Origin: Myrica gale
Lineage: Eukaryota > Streptophyta > Magnoliopsida > Fagales > Myricaceae
Assembly: GCA_963930655.1 (NCBI GenBank)
Contig: OZ005604.1
Location: forward strand, 4,598,001 to 4,662,000
Direction: 5' to 3'
Length of the DNA stretch: 64,000 nt
Part shown: piece after piece, positions 10,139-21,154 of the stretch
How positions within the stretch are numbered: position 1 is the stretch's first letter
Layout: each line of letters begins with the position of its first letter
Position numbers and translations under genes: made by a program
The notes under the pieces: model-generated
The model's database searches: none
What the model saw: the letters and a program-made list of their open reading frames with translations, nothing else
Told to the model about the DNA's origin: nothing

Positions 10139-11340
10139 CAGCAAAACATACACAGAGACAAGGCAAGATGAACAAGACAAACCCAACAAAATAATGAGAT
10201 ACAGAACATAAATCCATAATTTTGACATCCCATAATCAGTAAAAATCCATCTGCTAAGTCAAAGAACAGAAACAATCAGATATATACAAGCATCTATTTG
10301 AAAAAAAAACATTGCTAAAACAGAATGAAAGACCTGCCACACAAAATAACCAAATTGAGACACAATGATAACCGAATTACACAAAAGTCAGCCTAGTCCC
10401 AGCAAAACCTAGGGGTGAACAGAACCGGACCGGAAATCGGATTTCCGGTCCGGTCCGGTCCTTTTTCTTAAAATGCGGTCCGGTCCGATCCTCTTTAATA
10501 ATAAATGCGGTCCGGTCCGGACCGGACCGCATTTATTAAAAAAATAAAAAATATATATTTTTTTATATTTTTAATACAAATTATAAACATAAAATGTTTA
10601 ATTTCTATCTAAACTAAAACTTAACATTTTTATATACACTTCCCATTTGAAATTAACCTAAAAAAAATTTTGAAAAAATTTTAAAAAATTAAAAAAATTG
10701 AAAAAAATTAAAACCGGTCCGGACCACTTAAGTGGTCCGGACCGGACCGCATTTAGTGAAACCGGACCGGACCGGACCACTTATAAGTGGTCCGGTCCGG
10801 TCCTATATTATTTAAGGACCGCAATGCGGTCCGGACCGCATTCCGGTTGTGTAGCCCTAGCAAAACCCACACAGAGACAAGGCAAGATGAACAAGGTAAA
10901 CCCAACAAAATAATGAGATACAGAACATAAATCCATAATTTTGACATCCCATAATCAGTAAAAATCCATCTGCTAAGTCAAAGAACAGAAACAATCAGAT
11001 ATATACAAGCATCTATTTGAAAAAAACATTGCTATAACAAAATGAAAGACCTGCCACACAAAATAACCAAATTGAGACACATTGATAATCGAATTACACA
11101 AAAGCCAGCCTAGTCCCAGCAAAACCCACACAGAGACAAGGCAAGATGAACAAGGCAAACCCAACAAAATAATGAGATACAAAACAGAAATCCATAATTT
11201 TTACATCCCATAATCAGTAAAAATCCATCTGCTAAGTCAAAGAACATGAAAACAATCAGATATATACAAGCATCTATTTGAAAAAAAACATTGCTATAAC
11301 AGAATGCAAGAACTGCCACACAAAATAACAAAATTTACAG
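10138..11340 (+). repeat. Three ~225-270-bp tandem units in the MULE, one split by a MITE
   Basis: Units starting AGCAAAACMYACACAGAGAC lie at about 10138-10409, 10860-11117 and 11118-11340 and are highly similar to one another. The first is interrupted at its end by the 450-bp hAT MITE. No coding content recognised. Confidence 0.75.
10410..10859. mobile_element. hAT-type MITE, 450 bp
   Basis: Perfect 8-bp target duplication GCAAAACC (10402-10409 and 10860-10867). Ends TAGGGGTGAACAGAACCGG and, inverted, TAGGGCTACACAACCGG. The subterminal zones are dense in GGTCCGGTCC repeats in both orientations; the core is very AT-rich. Non-coding. Confidence 0.85.
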
Positions 11341-11394
11341 TAGATTTGGGACCGAAACCATGCAAAACCCAAACTTACAGTAGATTTGAAACTG

Positions 11395-11945
11395 AAACCC
11401 AGTCGAAATCCAGCCAGGTGAAACCCACCCAAACCCAGCCCCGACCCAGCCCAAACTCAGTCGAAACCCAGCCCCAACCCCAACCCAGCCCAAACCCAGT
11501 CGAAACCCAGCCCCGACCCAGCCCAAACTCAGTCGAAACCCAACCCCAACCCCAACCCAGCCCAAACCCTGTCGAAACCCAACCCTGACCCAGCCCAAAC
11601 CCCAGTCGAAACCCAACCCCAACCCCAACCCAGCCCCAGCCCAACCCAGCCCAAACCTAGTCGAAACCCAGCCCCGACCCAGCCCAAACCCTGTCGAAAC
11701 CCAGCCCCGACCCCAGTCGAAACCCAGCCCCAACCCCAACCCAGCCCAAACCCTGTCGAAACCCAGCCCCGACCCCAGTCAAAACCCAGCCCCAACCCTA
11801 ACCCAGCCCAAACCCAACCCAGCCCAAACCCTGTCGAAACCTAGCCCCGACCCAGCCTAAACCCCAGTCGAAACCCAGCCCCAACCCAGCCCAAACCCTG
11901 TCAAAAATCAGCCCCAACCCAGCCCCAAACCCTGCCCAAACCCTG
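11395..11945 (+). repeat. C-rich minisatellite in the MULE subterminal region
   Basis: Degenerate tandem repeats of CAGTCGAAACCCAGCCC and AACCCCAACCCAGCCCAAAC. Strongly strand-asymmetric (almost no G on plus). Long open frames on the minus strand here are by-products of the repeat. Confidence 0.85.
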
Positions 11946-12208
11946 CCTGATTTGGGGGCAGACGCGGAGAGAGAGAGGGAGACGGGGGATCTAGGGTTTG
12001 GGGGGGTGACATTTTATTTTGGGGGCAGATGGGGAGAGACAGAGAGGGGCTCGGGAGATTTAGGGTTTGAGAAACGCTTGAGACCAAACCCAGTCGAAAC
12101 CCAGCCCAAACCCTGATTTGGGGGCAGACGAGGAGAGAGAGAGAGAGGGAGACGGGGAGATCTAGGGTTTGGGGGGGTGACATTTAGTTTTGGGGGCAGA
12201 CGGGGAGA

Positions 12209-12569
12209 GACAGTAGATTTAGGGGCGAAACCCAGCAAAACCCAAACTTACAGTAGATTTCCAGCCGCCCGAAACCCAGCCAAGCAAATTTTGGTTCGGG
12301 AATGTTTGATTTGGGGGCAAATCGACGGGGAGAGAGGAATGCGTAAATTTGGGGGAAAAACTCGGGGAGGGAGACAAGAACGATTTGGGGGCAAATGTGT
12401 GGGGAGAGAGAGACCCGTGAACCTATAGAGGCAGGAAACAAACCGGTCTAAACATAAAAACCGGTCTAAAAATTAAAAAGCAAACGGTTTACACTTATAA
12501 CGGGGCCCACCAGGAGAAATCAGTTTTATATTCGGCAGGCGAACGCGAGGCGAACGCCAAGCGTTCCTC
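12209..12569 (-). repeat. Right terminal inverted repeat of the MULE
   Basis: Inverted partner of 4153-4528, ending AACGCCAAGCGTTCCTC before the 9-bp target copy at 12570-12578. Confidence 0.88.
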
Positions 12570-12599
12570 TTTCAACAACTACCACTTGTTTGAATCAAG

Positions 12600-12812
12600 C
12601 GCTACCATTAAACCAAAAGTCTGTACTAATAGCTAAAGCGCAATTTTATTTCCTTATATATTTGGCAAATTAGAGACTCATACTTGACAACAAATGGACA
12701 TAAAGGGCTGCACCACGGAAGTGTTGTAGATTGGGCTGTCAAGCATCGTCTTTGTCCCGATTGCTTAGTGGTCAGGTCAGATGGTGATTGTTGACCACTT
12801 ATAAAGTCAACA
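12600..12812 (+). repeat. Dispersed repeat, right copy flanking the MULE
   Basis: Diverged direct copy of 3945-4143, starting GCTACCATTAAACC and ending GATTGTTGACC. Confidence 0.5.
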
Positions 12813-14106
12813 ATTATGGATACATACTCTAGAGATGGCCCAATAGATTGGTAGCGCCTATTAGATTTCGAACTTAAAATCATACATAAAATGTTATAAG
12901 CTTATACCACTAAAGCCAATTCCTTAAGTTTTTTTCATCTCTCATGGGCCTCGTAGTGTCTAAGGCGCTAGGTAGTCCTGCTTCTATTTCTTTAATCAAT
13001 GTCCATCCTATAAATGAAAGTGCAATTTATAAATAACAGAGTGAGTTTATTTTAAATCCCATAATTTCAAAGTGTAATTTTAGTACTTGTCCTACACATA
13101 AGGGATTGCGCTAGAGCTTAAGGCTTAAGCTTCGGTGATTTGCTCCCTTTAAGGTCCAAAGTTCAAAATCTCATAGGTGCTACCCATCTTTTGAGGTCAC
13201 TTCAAGTGCTAGGATCAGTTGAATTGCGCATATACCCCAACACCAGTAACAAAAAAAAAATGGTTGAAGTAAATTTATTGAACCAACTCGCACACTACTT
13301 TCAAAAGAGTCTAGTTCTTCAATAAGAGGTGAAAACCTTATAAGCCATTCTTGGATAATCTTACTTAGCAATGTGAGAAGAAGTTAATTTTTTTTAATTA
13401 ATTAGGAGAGGGGAAAGAAAATATATGATAGTCAAAGTAATTGGACATAATAAATTCACCTTAACTAATACAAATGAGAAGGAAAAAGAAGAACTACTTG
13501 GACAACTAAACACCCTTTGCGTAGAACCCCATCATTAAAACTCATTACCATTCAAAAAGAGTGCTACCCTTGCTCGCTTCAAAAGCATCCAAATGTTTGT
13601 TCGTTGATTACAGAGAAGGATTCAATTATGGGGCACACATCAAAAGGACGAAGAAAATCTGTGTCGGCCCTTAAGCGTGAAGACACTGAAGAGTGCGTCC
13701 GTTCTCTCTCTCTGTTTTTAAAACTTGTTGGAGGATCAATCCAATAAGGAGAAGTAAACGCATCAGGCCGAATAGTACTGCAGCCCATGGCCCAACTTTC
13801 TTGCCTACGAACTTGGACCCAGAATAAATAAAACGCGTCCTTTTCCTTACTGGATTGATCTACCTTCTCCGACAAAAGGGTAAGGACAAAACAATTAAAG
13901 CAGCAAACAGAACACAAAGCAAACTTTAGTATACAAGTAGCTGCTGCCCAAACAGGCACATATAGCTCAAAGTTAAAAACAGGTTAATTTATAACAAGAT
14001 ACAAACATAAGCATAATCTCCAAGTGTTTCGCTGTTTTTTTGTTTTTGTTTTTTGCAGGACAGTACATATTATGAAAATGCAAAACCGTAATTTTGCATA
14101 TTAAAT
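12813..14106. other. Intergenic spacer downstream of the ALDH gene
   Basis: Holds a decayed SINE (13100-13258) and otherwise no gene that I can support. The part nearest 14106 should include the ALDH 3' UTR. Confidence 0.5.
13100..13258 (+). mobile_element. Decayed SINE, related to 3633-3898
   Basis: Shares the order GGCTTAAGCTTCGGTGATTT, GCTCCCTTTAAGGTCCAAAG, a degraded B box (GTTCAAAATC), a TTTTGAGGTCACTTC stretch and an A tail with the SINE at 3633. No clear target duplication. Confidence 0.55.
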
Positions 14107-16924
14107 TTACAACCATGGAGAGTTGAGAAGGGGAGTTACAACTGCCTTAACTTGAAGGTACTTGTGAAGTGCTTCCATTCCATGGTCTCTTCCAAACCCA
14201 CTCATCTTATACCCTCCAAAAGGGCAGTCATTGTCGAAAGCAAAATAGCAGTTGATCCAAATGGTGCCGGCACGGATTGATCTCGAGACTGTGTTAGCCA
14301 CATTCAAGTCCTTTGTCAAGATGCCCGCTGCCAGGCCATATCGACTGCTGTTGGCCCTCTTAATCGCCTCATCCATTGTCCTGTGATTGTTCACGAGAAA
14401 AGCAACAATCGCTACCGTTTTGTCAGAACATTTCCTCGGCAAAAGTTGTGGTTAGAGAAAGAAGAGGAGTAAAAATTGCACTCACTTGAATTTCGCAAGT
14501 GCCATGACAGGTCCAAATATTTCATCCTTTGCTATCAGCATTTCCTCCTGAGCAATATAACAACAAATGACGAAGAAACAAAGGTCAATATAAACAACGT
14601 TTTAAAATCAAGACCTCCTGGTGCATACTGTAAATTTAGTGAGAAAATACATACCTTAATTTCAGAGAAAATGGTAGGCTCGATGTAATATCCCTTCTCA
14701 CCCAAGCGCTTGCCCCCTGTCAGTAGGGTGGCTCCCTCCCTCTTGCCATGCTCAATGTAGGAAAGGATTCTTTCAAACTGCTTCTTGTCCACCTGCAAGT
14801 CAAAGAGTTTGCTTTTTCACTGGGTCTGGCCTGCTTGGTTAAAAATTGGTAATTTGCTGTCTAAACTTTAGAATATATCATACCTGGGGTCCTTGTTGGA
14901 CTGTAGGATCAAAAGGATCCCCCACCACCCAAGCTTTTGCCTTCTCTACTAATTTCTTCACGAGTTCATCATATATCCCTTCTTGAACATAGACACGAGA
15001 ACTTGCCACGCATATTTCTCCCTGAAAAAGAACCACGGGGACAAAATATACCATTAAAGCCTCTCTTTTTTAAGGCATATTAAATAAGCTTTTCTGGAAT
15101 GGAAGTTTATTATAATAATTTTTTCTTTAAGAAAAGCAAAATACAAAAGAAATTTCACCTTGTTAAATAGGATGCCCATGAGAGCAAGCTCAGAAGCCAT
15201 ATCTATATCGGCATCATCAAAGATGATCAGGGGTGACTTGCCTCCTAACTCAAGTGAAACCACTTTCAAATTGCTTGCTGCTGCGGCCTGCATTACCTTC
15301 CGTCCAACTTCTGGAGACCCTGTGAAACTGACCTGAGAAAGATACGATACATATAGACGATTAAAGAATATATTTGGTGAGTTTTCTCGAAATGGTTACA
15401 TAAAAAACATCCAATTAAAAAGGCAAAGGTTGTCAAGTCAGCATTAGTACTAAATCCTAATTGTATTACCGCATCAATGTCCATGTGAGAGCTAACCGCA
15501 GCCCCAGCCGTGGGCCCGAATCCGGTGACTATATTGAGCACTCCATCAGGGATACCGGCCTAAACAATCAAACAAGGAAAAGGGTCAGAGAAGAGCGTTC
15601 CGTTGGACCTCTTGAAAGCCGAAAGAGGCCCTTTATAATCAATCATATGATTGGGATTTTAATCATTCAATATCCGTGTATATGATCCAAACATACTTAC
15701 CAGTTTTGCGAGATGACCATAATAGAGAGCAGAGAGAGGAGTTTGCTCAGCGGGCTTGACGACCATAGTGCACCCTGCAGCCAAAGCGGGGCTAACCTTC
15801 GTGAAGAACAAGGTCGTAGGGAAGTTCCAGGGGATGATGTGCCCCACGACACCGATAGGCTCCCGCAACGTGTATCCGAAGCCGCGCGACACTTTAAGTA
15901 CCTCTCCATGAATTTTATCAGCTGCACCTGCATAGTAACGGAGGTTATTTGCTGCGTTAGGAATGTCCACGGCCTTGCCAAAACCGAACAGTTTCCCAGC
16001 GTCAATTGTATCCAAGGCAGCCAATTCTTCAACATTCTCGTCAATCAAGTCTGCGAATTTCATCAATATCCTTCCTCTTTCCTACAAAAATTAAGAGCCC
16101 GGCCGCCGTAAGGTTGGAGAAATTTTTTTTTACATCAGTTATTGGAAACTTTTTTTCCAATGGATAATCAAAGAGAGGGTCAGAGGGTTAGACAAGAATT
16201 ATATAATAATCTTTCTCAATCAAGCAATGCTGTGTGTTTTGCCTCTAAAATTTATGCATGACTTGGTTAATTACCGTATCCATAGTCCTTAAACCATTTA
16301 ATTGGACAATCAGCAACCAAGGAAGAAGAAGAAGAATAAGAAGAAGGATAAATTTTTTTACTATATTTAAAAAAATGAATATATGTTGGTAGAAATATTA
16401 ATGTGGAGTGGGTGCGTATATTCAAACAAAATTTGAAGACTGGAGTTATATGTAACTTTGACCCATCGATGTCCTATAATAACTCGGAAAAGCTACCTCA
16501 CGAAGTCTTGTCAAGAGGTACAAATCAGAAGAATTTATTTAATATATCTCTATGAGTTATTGAACTTGACTATGAAACTACAAAAACTCGTCAAAATTCA
16601 CCATTTTCATTCCTGTCGAGACCATATCATGGGAATGTTTGAGGGTAAAAATTTTGGGTATTGGAGTTTGGGAAATATTATAAAGTAAAGAAATATTATG
16701 AGAATTGGTGAAAAAGTGAAGAGAGAGAAGATTTTTAATAAATATTATAATAATAAAAAATTATGTGGTGAATTTTTTGTAATTAAACCCCCAAATATTT
16801 GGGCTCCAAATATATCTCAACTGTTCTGCAAGTTGAGGAATTTGAACTGACTTTTGTTCCCATACTAAAATGACCACGTACTTTGTTTTTTTTTTTCATT
16901 TTTTTCTTTCCTTTTCTTTTGGAG

Positions 16925-16956
<32 letters not shown>

Positions 16957-18761
16957 AGGGTGCATCATCCTGGAATTTCGTAATTAAACTAGAGTGCATA
17001 ATTTGTCTGCCAGCATGAGCTTCCTTGTCAGCTTGTGGTGCACGCAGTTTGAATTTTCCAATTAATGTATTAAACTATATTATTTCAAGGGGTATATCAG
17101 TAAATCACTTGATCAGTTTCATTAAACTATATGATCAGATGGGTTGCCTCCCAAAAAACATTTTTTTGACTCGGTATTAAGAATATTAATATTAATTTAT
17201 AGCTTACCTAATGGTTTTAAATTTGTAGTCTTTAGTGCAGGATGAAAACCTATAGTAGCTAGGGAGAGTTCTAATTAATTACGTACGAAGAATAATTAAG
17301 CTAATTAGTCAATTACCAATTACAGGGACAAACAAGGCAGGGTGGAGAATACGTACAGAGCCGGGCAAGCGAGGCCATGGACCATGGTCGAAAGCCTGAC
17401 GAGCAGCCTGCACAGCCAAATCAACGTCTTCCTTGTCTCCTTCTGCAATCCTCGCTATAACATCTCCTGTTCTTGGATCTATAGTCTCGAACGTTTTCCC
17501 TGTCATAATTTTGGTTTTGTGTGGAGATCCATCCATTATTATTTATGATTTTACCAAAAACAGAAAATGCAAGTTGTACTACTACCCACGCGTAAACAGT
17601 GAGGACAAAAAGTTGAAAAGTAGCTTTGATGCATGCATTGCCTCATGCAGCCGCGAACAAGTGGATGTATGCATGGCGCTTTTCAAGCATTTATAGAATC
17701 AAAATAACATCACCGACGCCTAGAAAAAAGAAAAAAAACAACACCACAGAGACAACATGCAGCATCCATCGAATTATTTCTCACCCACATAATTTTTTTT
17801 TGAAGTAGAAGGTGAAAACACAATTAATTACGTTAAATAATTAAAACAGACACCCGGAGACAGTTGAGTACTTAATCCTTTGAGTTATCTAACACGCATC
17901 TCCCTTATCTAATTTGTCGAATAACAAAAGCCTCGTTAGAAGTTTTTGTCATCTTCTTCGTTTTTTCTCTGGTTTTTTTTTTTCTGTGGGAAGAGACCGA
18001 CAGGCCTGGAAGTTGGGTCATTCGGGACCAGTCTCGTAAGGCGGCCGCAACGAAATCAAAAAGTAAGCGCAAGAAGGAAAAGAAAAATACGCAAACATGA
18101 CGGTGACTTTGAACTTCGTCGATGAATAAACGAATAAAGATGACTGTAAATTGGAATGATAACGAACAAAATGCAGTAACTTTAGCAGTGAGGCGGTGGA
18201 CAGAGTTTTCAATAACTAGGTGAGAAATAAGGCGAAGAAAGGCCGTAAATGGATCACAGAGAGTTTTTTAGGCCTTCGGTGATTCTTCGTCGCTCTTCTT
18301 TTCTCCATTAACTGCGTAGCAATTTTTGAGAACCTTTGGGTCGGCCACAGACATGGTAGCTTCTCCTACATCATGTATCAGTTAAAAAAAAACGATCTTT
18401 CTTACCCCCCCTCTTTCTTCGCCTCCTCCTTCCTATAATCTCCCGAGGGAAAAAAAAGGTCGAGGCGTAGTGTCAATATAGATGAACAAGATGATTTTTC
18501 TTTTCGTTTGGTTCTTTCTTTTTGGTTTTGGAAAACTGCTTTTCATTGGTGGTAACAGCTTAAATCAAAGCTACAGGCTGGTGGTAGAAAAGGGGACTGA
18601 AAATGTAAAATAAAAAGGAAACGGGACAGAGAGATCTAAAGATCAGTGGAAAATTAACCTGAAACTGAATCGACAAATTCTCCATTGATGAACAGCTTTG
18701 TGAACTTAATGGCCGGGATCTTGACAGAAGAGGCCACGCTGTCATCGCAATGACTCCCCAT
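14107..18761 (-). CDS. Aldehyde dehydrogenase family 2 member C4-like, 9 exons, 500 aa
   Basis: Exons (minus): 18761-18659, 17499-17357, 16081-15701, 15559-15470, 15332-15159, 15021-14884, 14792-14655, 14547-14486 and 14380-14107. They join in frame to 1503 nt, 500 aa, the length of plant ALDH2C4 (REF1). This cytosolic NAD(P)-dependent enzyme oxidises aldehydes, notably coniferaldehyde and sinapaldehyde to ferulate and sinapate in phenylpropanoid metabolism. Visible: N-terminal [20 protein letters not shown], oxyanion-region IIPWNFP, nucleotide-binding [10 protein letters not shown], catalytic Glu267 in LELGGKSP, catalytic Cys301 in [16 protein letters not shown] and C-terminal PLLNSPWL. It has no signal peptide, as expected for the cytosolic C class. 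Intron 2 is 1.3 kb and holds a TA microsatellite. Upstream lie a TATA box and two foldback MITEs. No defect seen; substrate preference is inferred from the family. Confidence 0.95.
16922..16954. repeat. TA microsatellite in ALDH intron 2
   Basis: About fifteen TA units. Confidence 0.85.
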
Positions 18762-18873
18762 CTCTCTCTCTTTCTCTTATCCTCTCGGCTCTCACGACTG
18801 TAAATTATAATCTGCTCCTCTCGTGTCGTGTTCTTAGTTATCTGCGCAATGTTCCTACACACTATCCCAATCA

Positions 18874-18887
18874 CAATATATATAGGC
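18874..18887 (-). promoter_or_regulatory. Probable TATA box of the ALDH gene
   Basis: CCTATATATATTGT read on the minus strand, about 115 bp upstream of the start codon. A start site near 18850 and a leader of ~90 nt would follow. The first MITE begins only some 14 bp further upstream. Confidence 0.5.
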
Positions 18888-18900
18888 ACATAGGGCGGGA

Positions 18901-19140
18901 GGCCGGTTATTGTGTGAGTGAAACTATTGTGTGAGTGTGTGAGTGGACGGATGAGATTAGAAGTTGAGAAATCTAACGGCTGACAAAATGTCACGTCAAT
19001 TAATGAAACCGGGTCGGTTGTGCGGGTTGGATTCATGAATTGACGTGACATTTTGTCAGCCGTTAGATTTCTCAACTTCTAATCTCACCCGTCCACTCAC
19101 ACACTTACACAATAGCTTCACTCACACAATAACTTTTGCC
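18901..19140. mobile_element. Foldback MITE, copy 1 (240 bp)
   Basis: Near-perfect palindrome. The left arm GGCCGGTTATTGTGTGAGTG through AACGGCTGACAAAATGTCAC is repeated inverted from about 19035. Flanked by AGGGCGG on both sides. Confidence 0.75.
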
Positions 19141-19155
19141 CCTAGGGCGGTATGA

Positions 19156-19408
19156 GGCCGGTTATTGTGTGAGTGAAGCTATTGTGTGAGTGTGTGAGTA
19201 GACAGGTGAAATTAGAAGTTGAAAAATCTAACGGCTGACAAAATGCCACGTCAATTAATGAAACCGAATCGGTTGTGCGGGTCGGGTTCGTGGGTCGGAT
19301 TCATTAATTGACGTGACATTTTGTCAGCTATTAGATTTCTCAACTTCTAATCTCATCCGTCCACTCACACACTCACACAATAACTTTACTCACACAATAA
19401 TTTTTGCC
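19156..19408. mobile_element. Foldback MITE, copy 2 (253 bp), in tandem with copy 1
   Basis: Same palindrome as 18901-19140 with scattered differences, separated from it by CTAGGGCGGTATGA and followed by AGGGCGGTATAT. Confidence 0.75.
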
Positions 19409-19661
19409 AGGGCGGTATATATATATAACAAAATAAAGTAACATGAATACATATAATGCATTAGACATTGATTCGGGCATTTGATTGCAAATAAAATAAT
19501 CTCTTTTGCATGAAATATTTTTTTTAATATAATATTCATTCAAATATTCTCTCTTCAATTTTTTTTTTTATCAATTTTCATAAATTATCTTCACTTTTTT
19601 AACTAACATTATATTTCAAAATTTTCACCCCTAATATTTCCACGATCAAGCAAAAGACAAA

Positions 19662-19737
19662 GTCATTTAAATTGGTAACCCAATATCAATTAATTATAGG
19701 TCATTTAAATTGGTAACCCAATATCAATTAATTATAG
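19662..19737 (+). repeat. 38-bp tandem duplication, two perfect units
   Basis: Unit begins GTCATTTAAATTGGTAACCC; a third unit starts but stops after six bases. Confidence 0.85.
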
Positions 19738-19869
19738 GTCATTAAAGATGATGCGATGCCCAAGTTGAAAGGGTAGTTTTCCATTCCTTTTCTCTTTCAT
19801 TCCAAAACGTCAACAGACTGACAACTATAAATATTAATGTACACGCAAATGGCGGTTTATATACACGAT

Positions 19870-20360
19870 GGACTACATCAAAGAGTTGACTGAGCATTTA
19901 AAAACTCCAAATGAGAAGAACGTTGCATTTGAAAAATATTCAAGCTTCATATATATATATGCTGTCGACAACACTGACATTTCCTTTTCTGTGATTATTA
20001 TAGGATAGATTTTATTAATCAAATTAAACGGCCGATATAGTTATGTACTTTCCTTCTATACCAAACCAATAATTGAATACAAATTAATGAGGGATTGCAA
20101 CTTCTTAACGCGAGAAGAGAATATTGGTATAGACGAGTGAGTACCTTCTGATCTCCAATTATATATTGTCAGTGAGATCATATTCATGTTCTATGTCCTT
20201 GAGAAAAGGTGATCTTCTGATTTGTTTATTTGCCTCTTCTTTTATTTTTTTTATTTAGAAGGATTTTGATGGGCAAGATGACAGCTACACCGAAAGATAT
20301 GCATTAATAATTCAAGAGCACCATGAAGCATTACGCAACGTTATCAGGGACAAGAAGGCC
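19870..20360 (+). other. Two exon-like open stretches, not recognised
   Basis: An ATG at 19869 opens MDYIKELTEHLKTPNEKNVA. About 400 bp later, after a TTTTTTATTTAG acceptor-like site near 20261, comes KDFDGQDDSYTERYALIIQE then HHEALRNVIRDKKAEN, ending at a donor-like GTAAGAG. The amino-acid content looks protein-like rather than random, but I match it to no family and see no continuation. It could be a gene remnant or chance. Confidence 0.25.
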
Positions 20361-20452
20361 GAAAATGTAAGAGTACGTATAAAGAGTATAAAATCCCCGC
20401 TTAAAATCATAAAAAAGATTGGAAAAAGCCGCCCTCTAACATTGGTGGAGCT

Positions 20453-21154
20453 AAGGGTTTTCATTTTCACCGGTGGTGGCAGTTAAACTGCACCGTAACC
20501 GGTAATAGTGGTTATTATGTCTTAGCAGTGCGGTGACGGTATCAACTATTTGATTTCGTTAATCGCGGTGACGGTGACAGTTTTCACCAAACCGTCACCT
20601 ACACTACCGTTAACCACCCTTAGTTTAAACTTGAGATAATTATTGATTATGTGACATACTTTTATTGGACTTTTGTTGGAATATGTTAGTTGGTTTATGT
20701 CACATTGTTAGACACTTTTATTAGACTTTAGTATTTATGTTTGAATATGAAATTATGTTGGACTTTTAGACAGCTTATTATATTTGTTATGAGTATTAAT
20801 GATTATGATATTATGTTTGAATAGGTTATGATTATTAATTATGATATTATGTTGGAAATTTAAACAGGTTATAATATTTAAATGATTATATTTGTTACTT
20901 ATATATGGGTATAAAATGGTCTTAATGGTCCAAAAAAATCCAAGGAAAACAACCAAAACAGAGAAAAAAAATGAAAAGTAAAAAAAAAAAACCTATTTTT
21001 TTACTAACGGTTACACGGTTTAAGTGATTATTGTCACCAGTAACGACGGTATTGTGTCTTAGCGGTGCGGTGACGGTATCAAATATGTGATTCCGTCAAT
21101 TGCGGTAACGGTTTTCGTCAAACCGTCACCTACACTACCGTTAACCATCCCTAA
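20453..21154. mobile_element. Probable hAT-type non-autonomous element, 702 bp
   Basis: Flanked by an 8-bp direct repeat GTGGAGCT (20445-20452 and 21155-21162). The terminal zones are rich in CGGTGACGG, CCGTCACCTACACTACCG and GTTAACCA motifs. A ~160-bp terminal-like block is present twice as a direct repeat (20460-20622 and about 20998-21154), with an AT-rich core between. Confidence 0.6.

Larger units (their letters stand above)
4153..12569 (+). mobile_element. Large Mutator-like element (MULE) with FAR1-type transposase and captured VARICOSE exons
   Basis: Terminal inverted repeats of about 370 bp (4153-4528 and 12209-12569) start GAGGAACGCTTGGCG and are flanked by 9-bp target duplications TTCCAACAA (4144-4152) and TTTCAACAA (12570-12578), as in Mutator elements. 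Inside, left to right: a FAR1-type transposase (4986-7270); two exons from a VARICOSE gene (7629-8166); a 27-bp tandem repeat; three copies of a ~95-bp block (9146-10138); an extra copy of the right TIR (9637-9938); three ~230-bp tandem units interrupted by a hAT MITE; and a C-rich minisatellite (11395-11945). The transposase has a frameshift and at least one stop, so this copy is probably not self-mobile. Confidence 0.88.

Noticed and set aside
9146-11340. Regularly repeated blocks considered as a CRISPR-like or satellite array
   Set aside because: Plant nuclear context, unit lengths of 95-270 bp, position inside a MULE; simple internal duplications.
11335-11795. Several overlapping minus-strand open frames rich in Gly, Trp and Leu
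   Set aside because: They are the translation of the C-rich minisatellite; open in several frames at once with no conserved motif.
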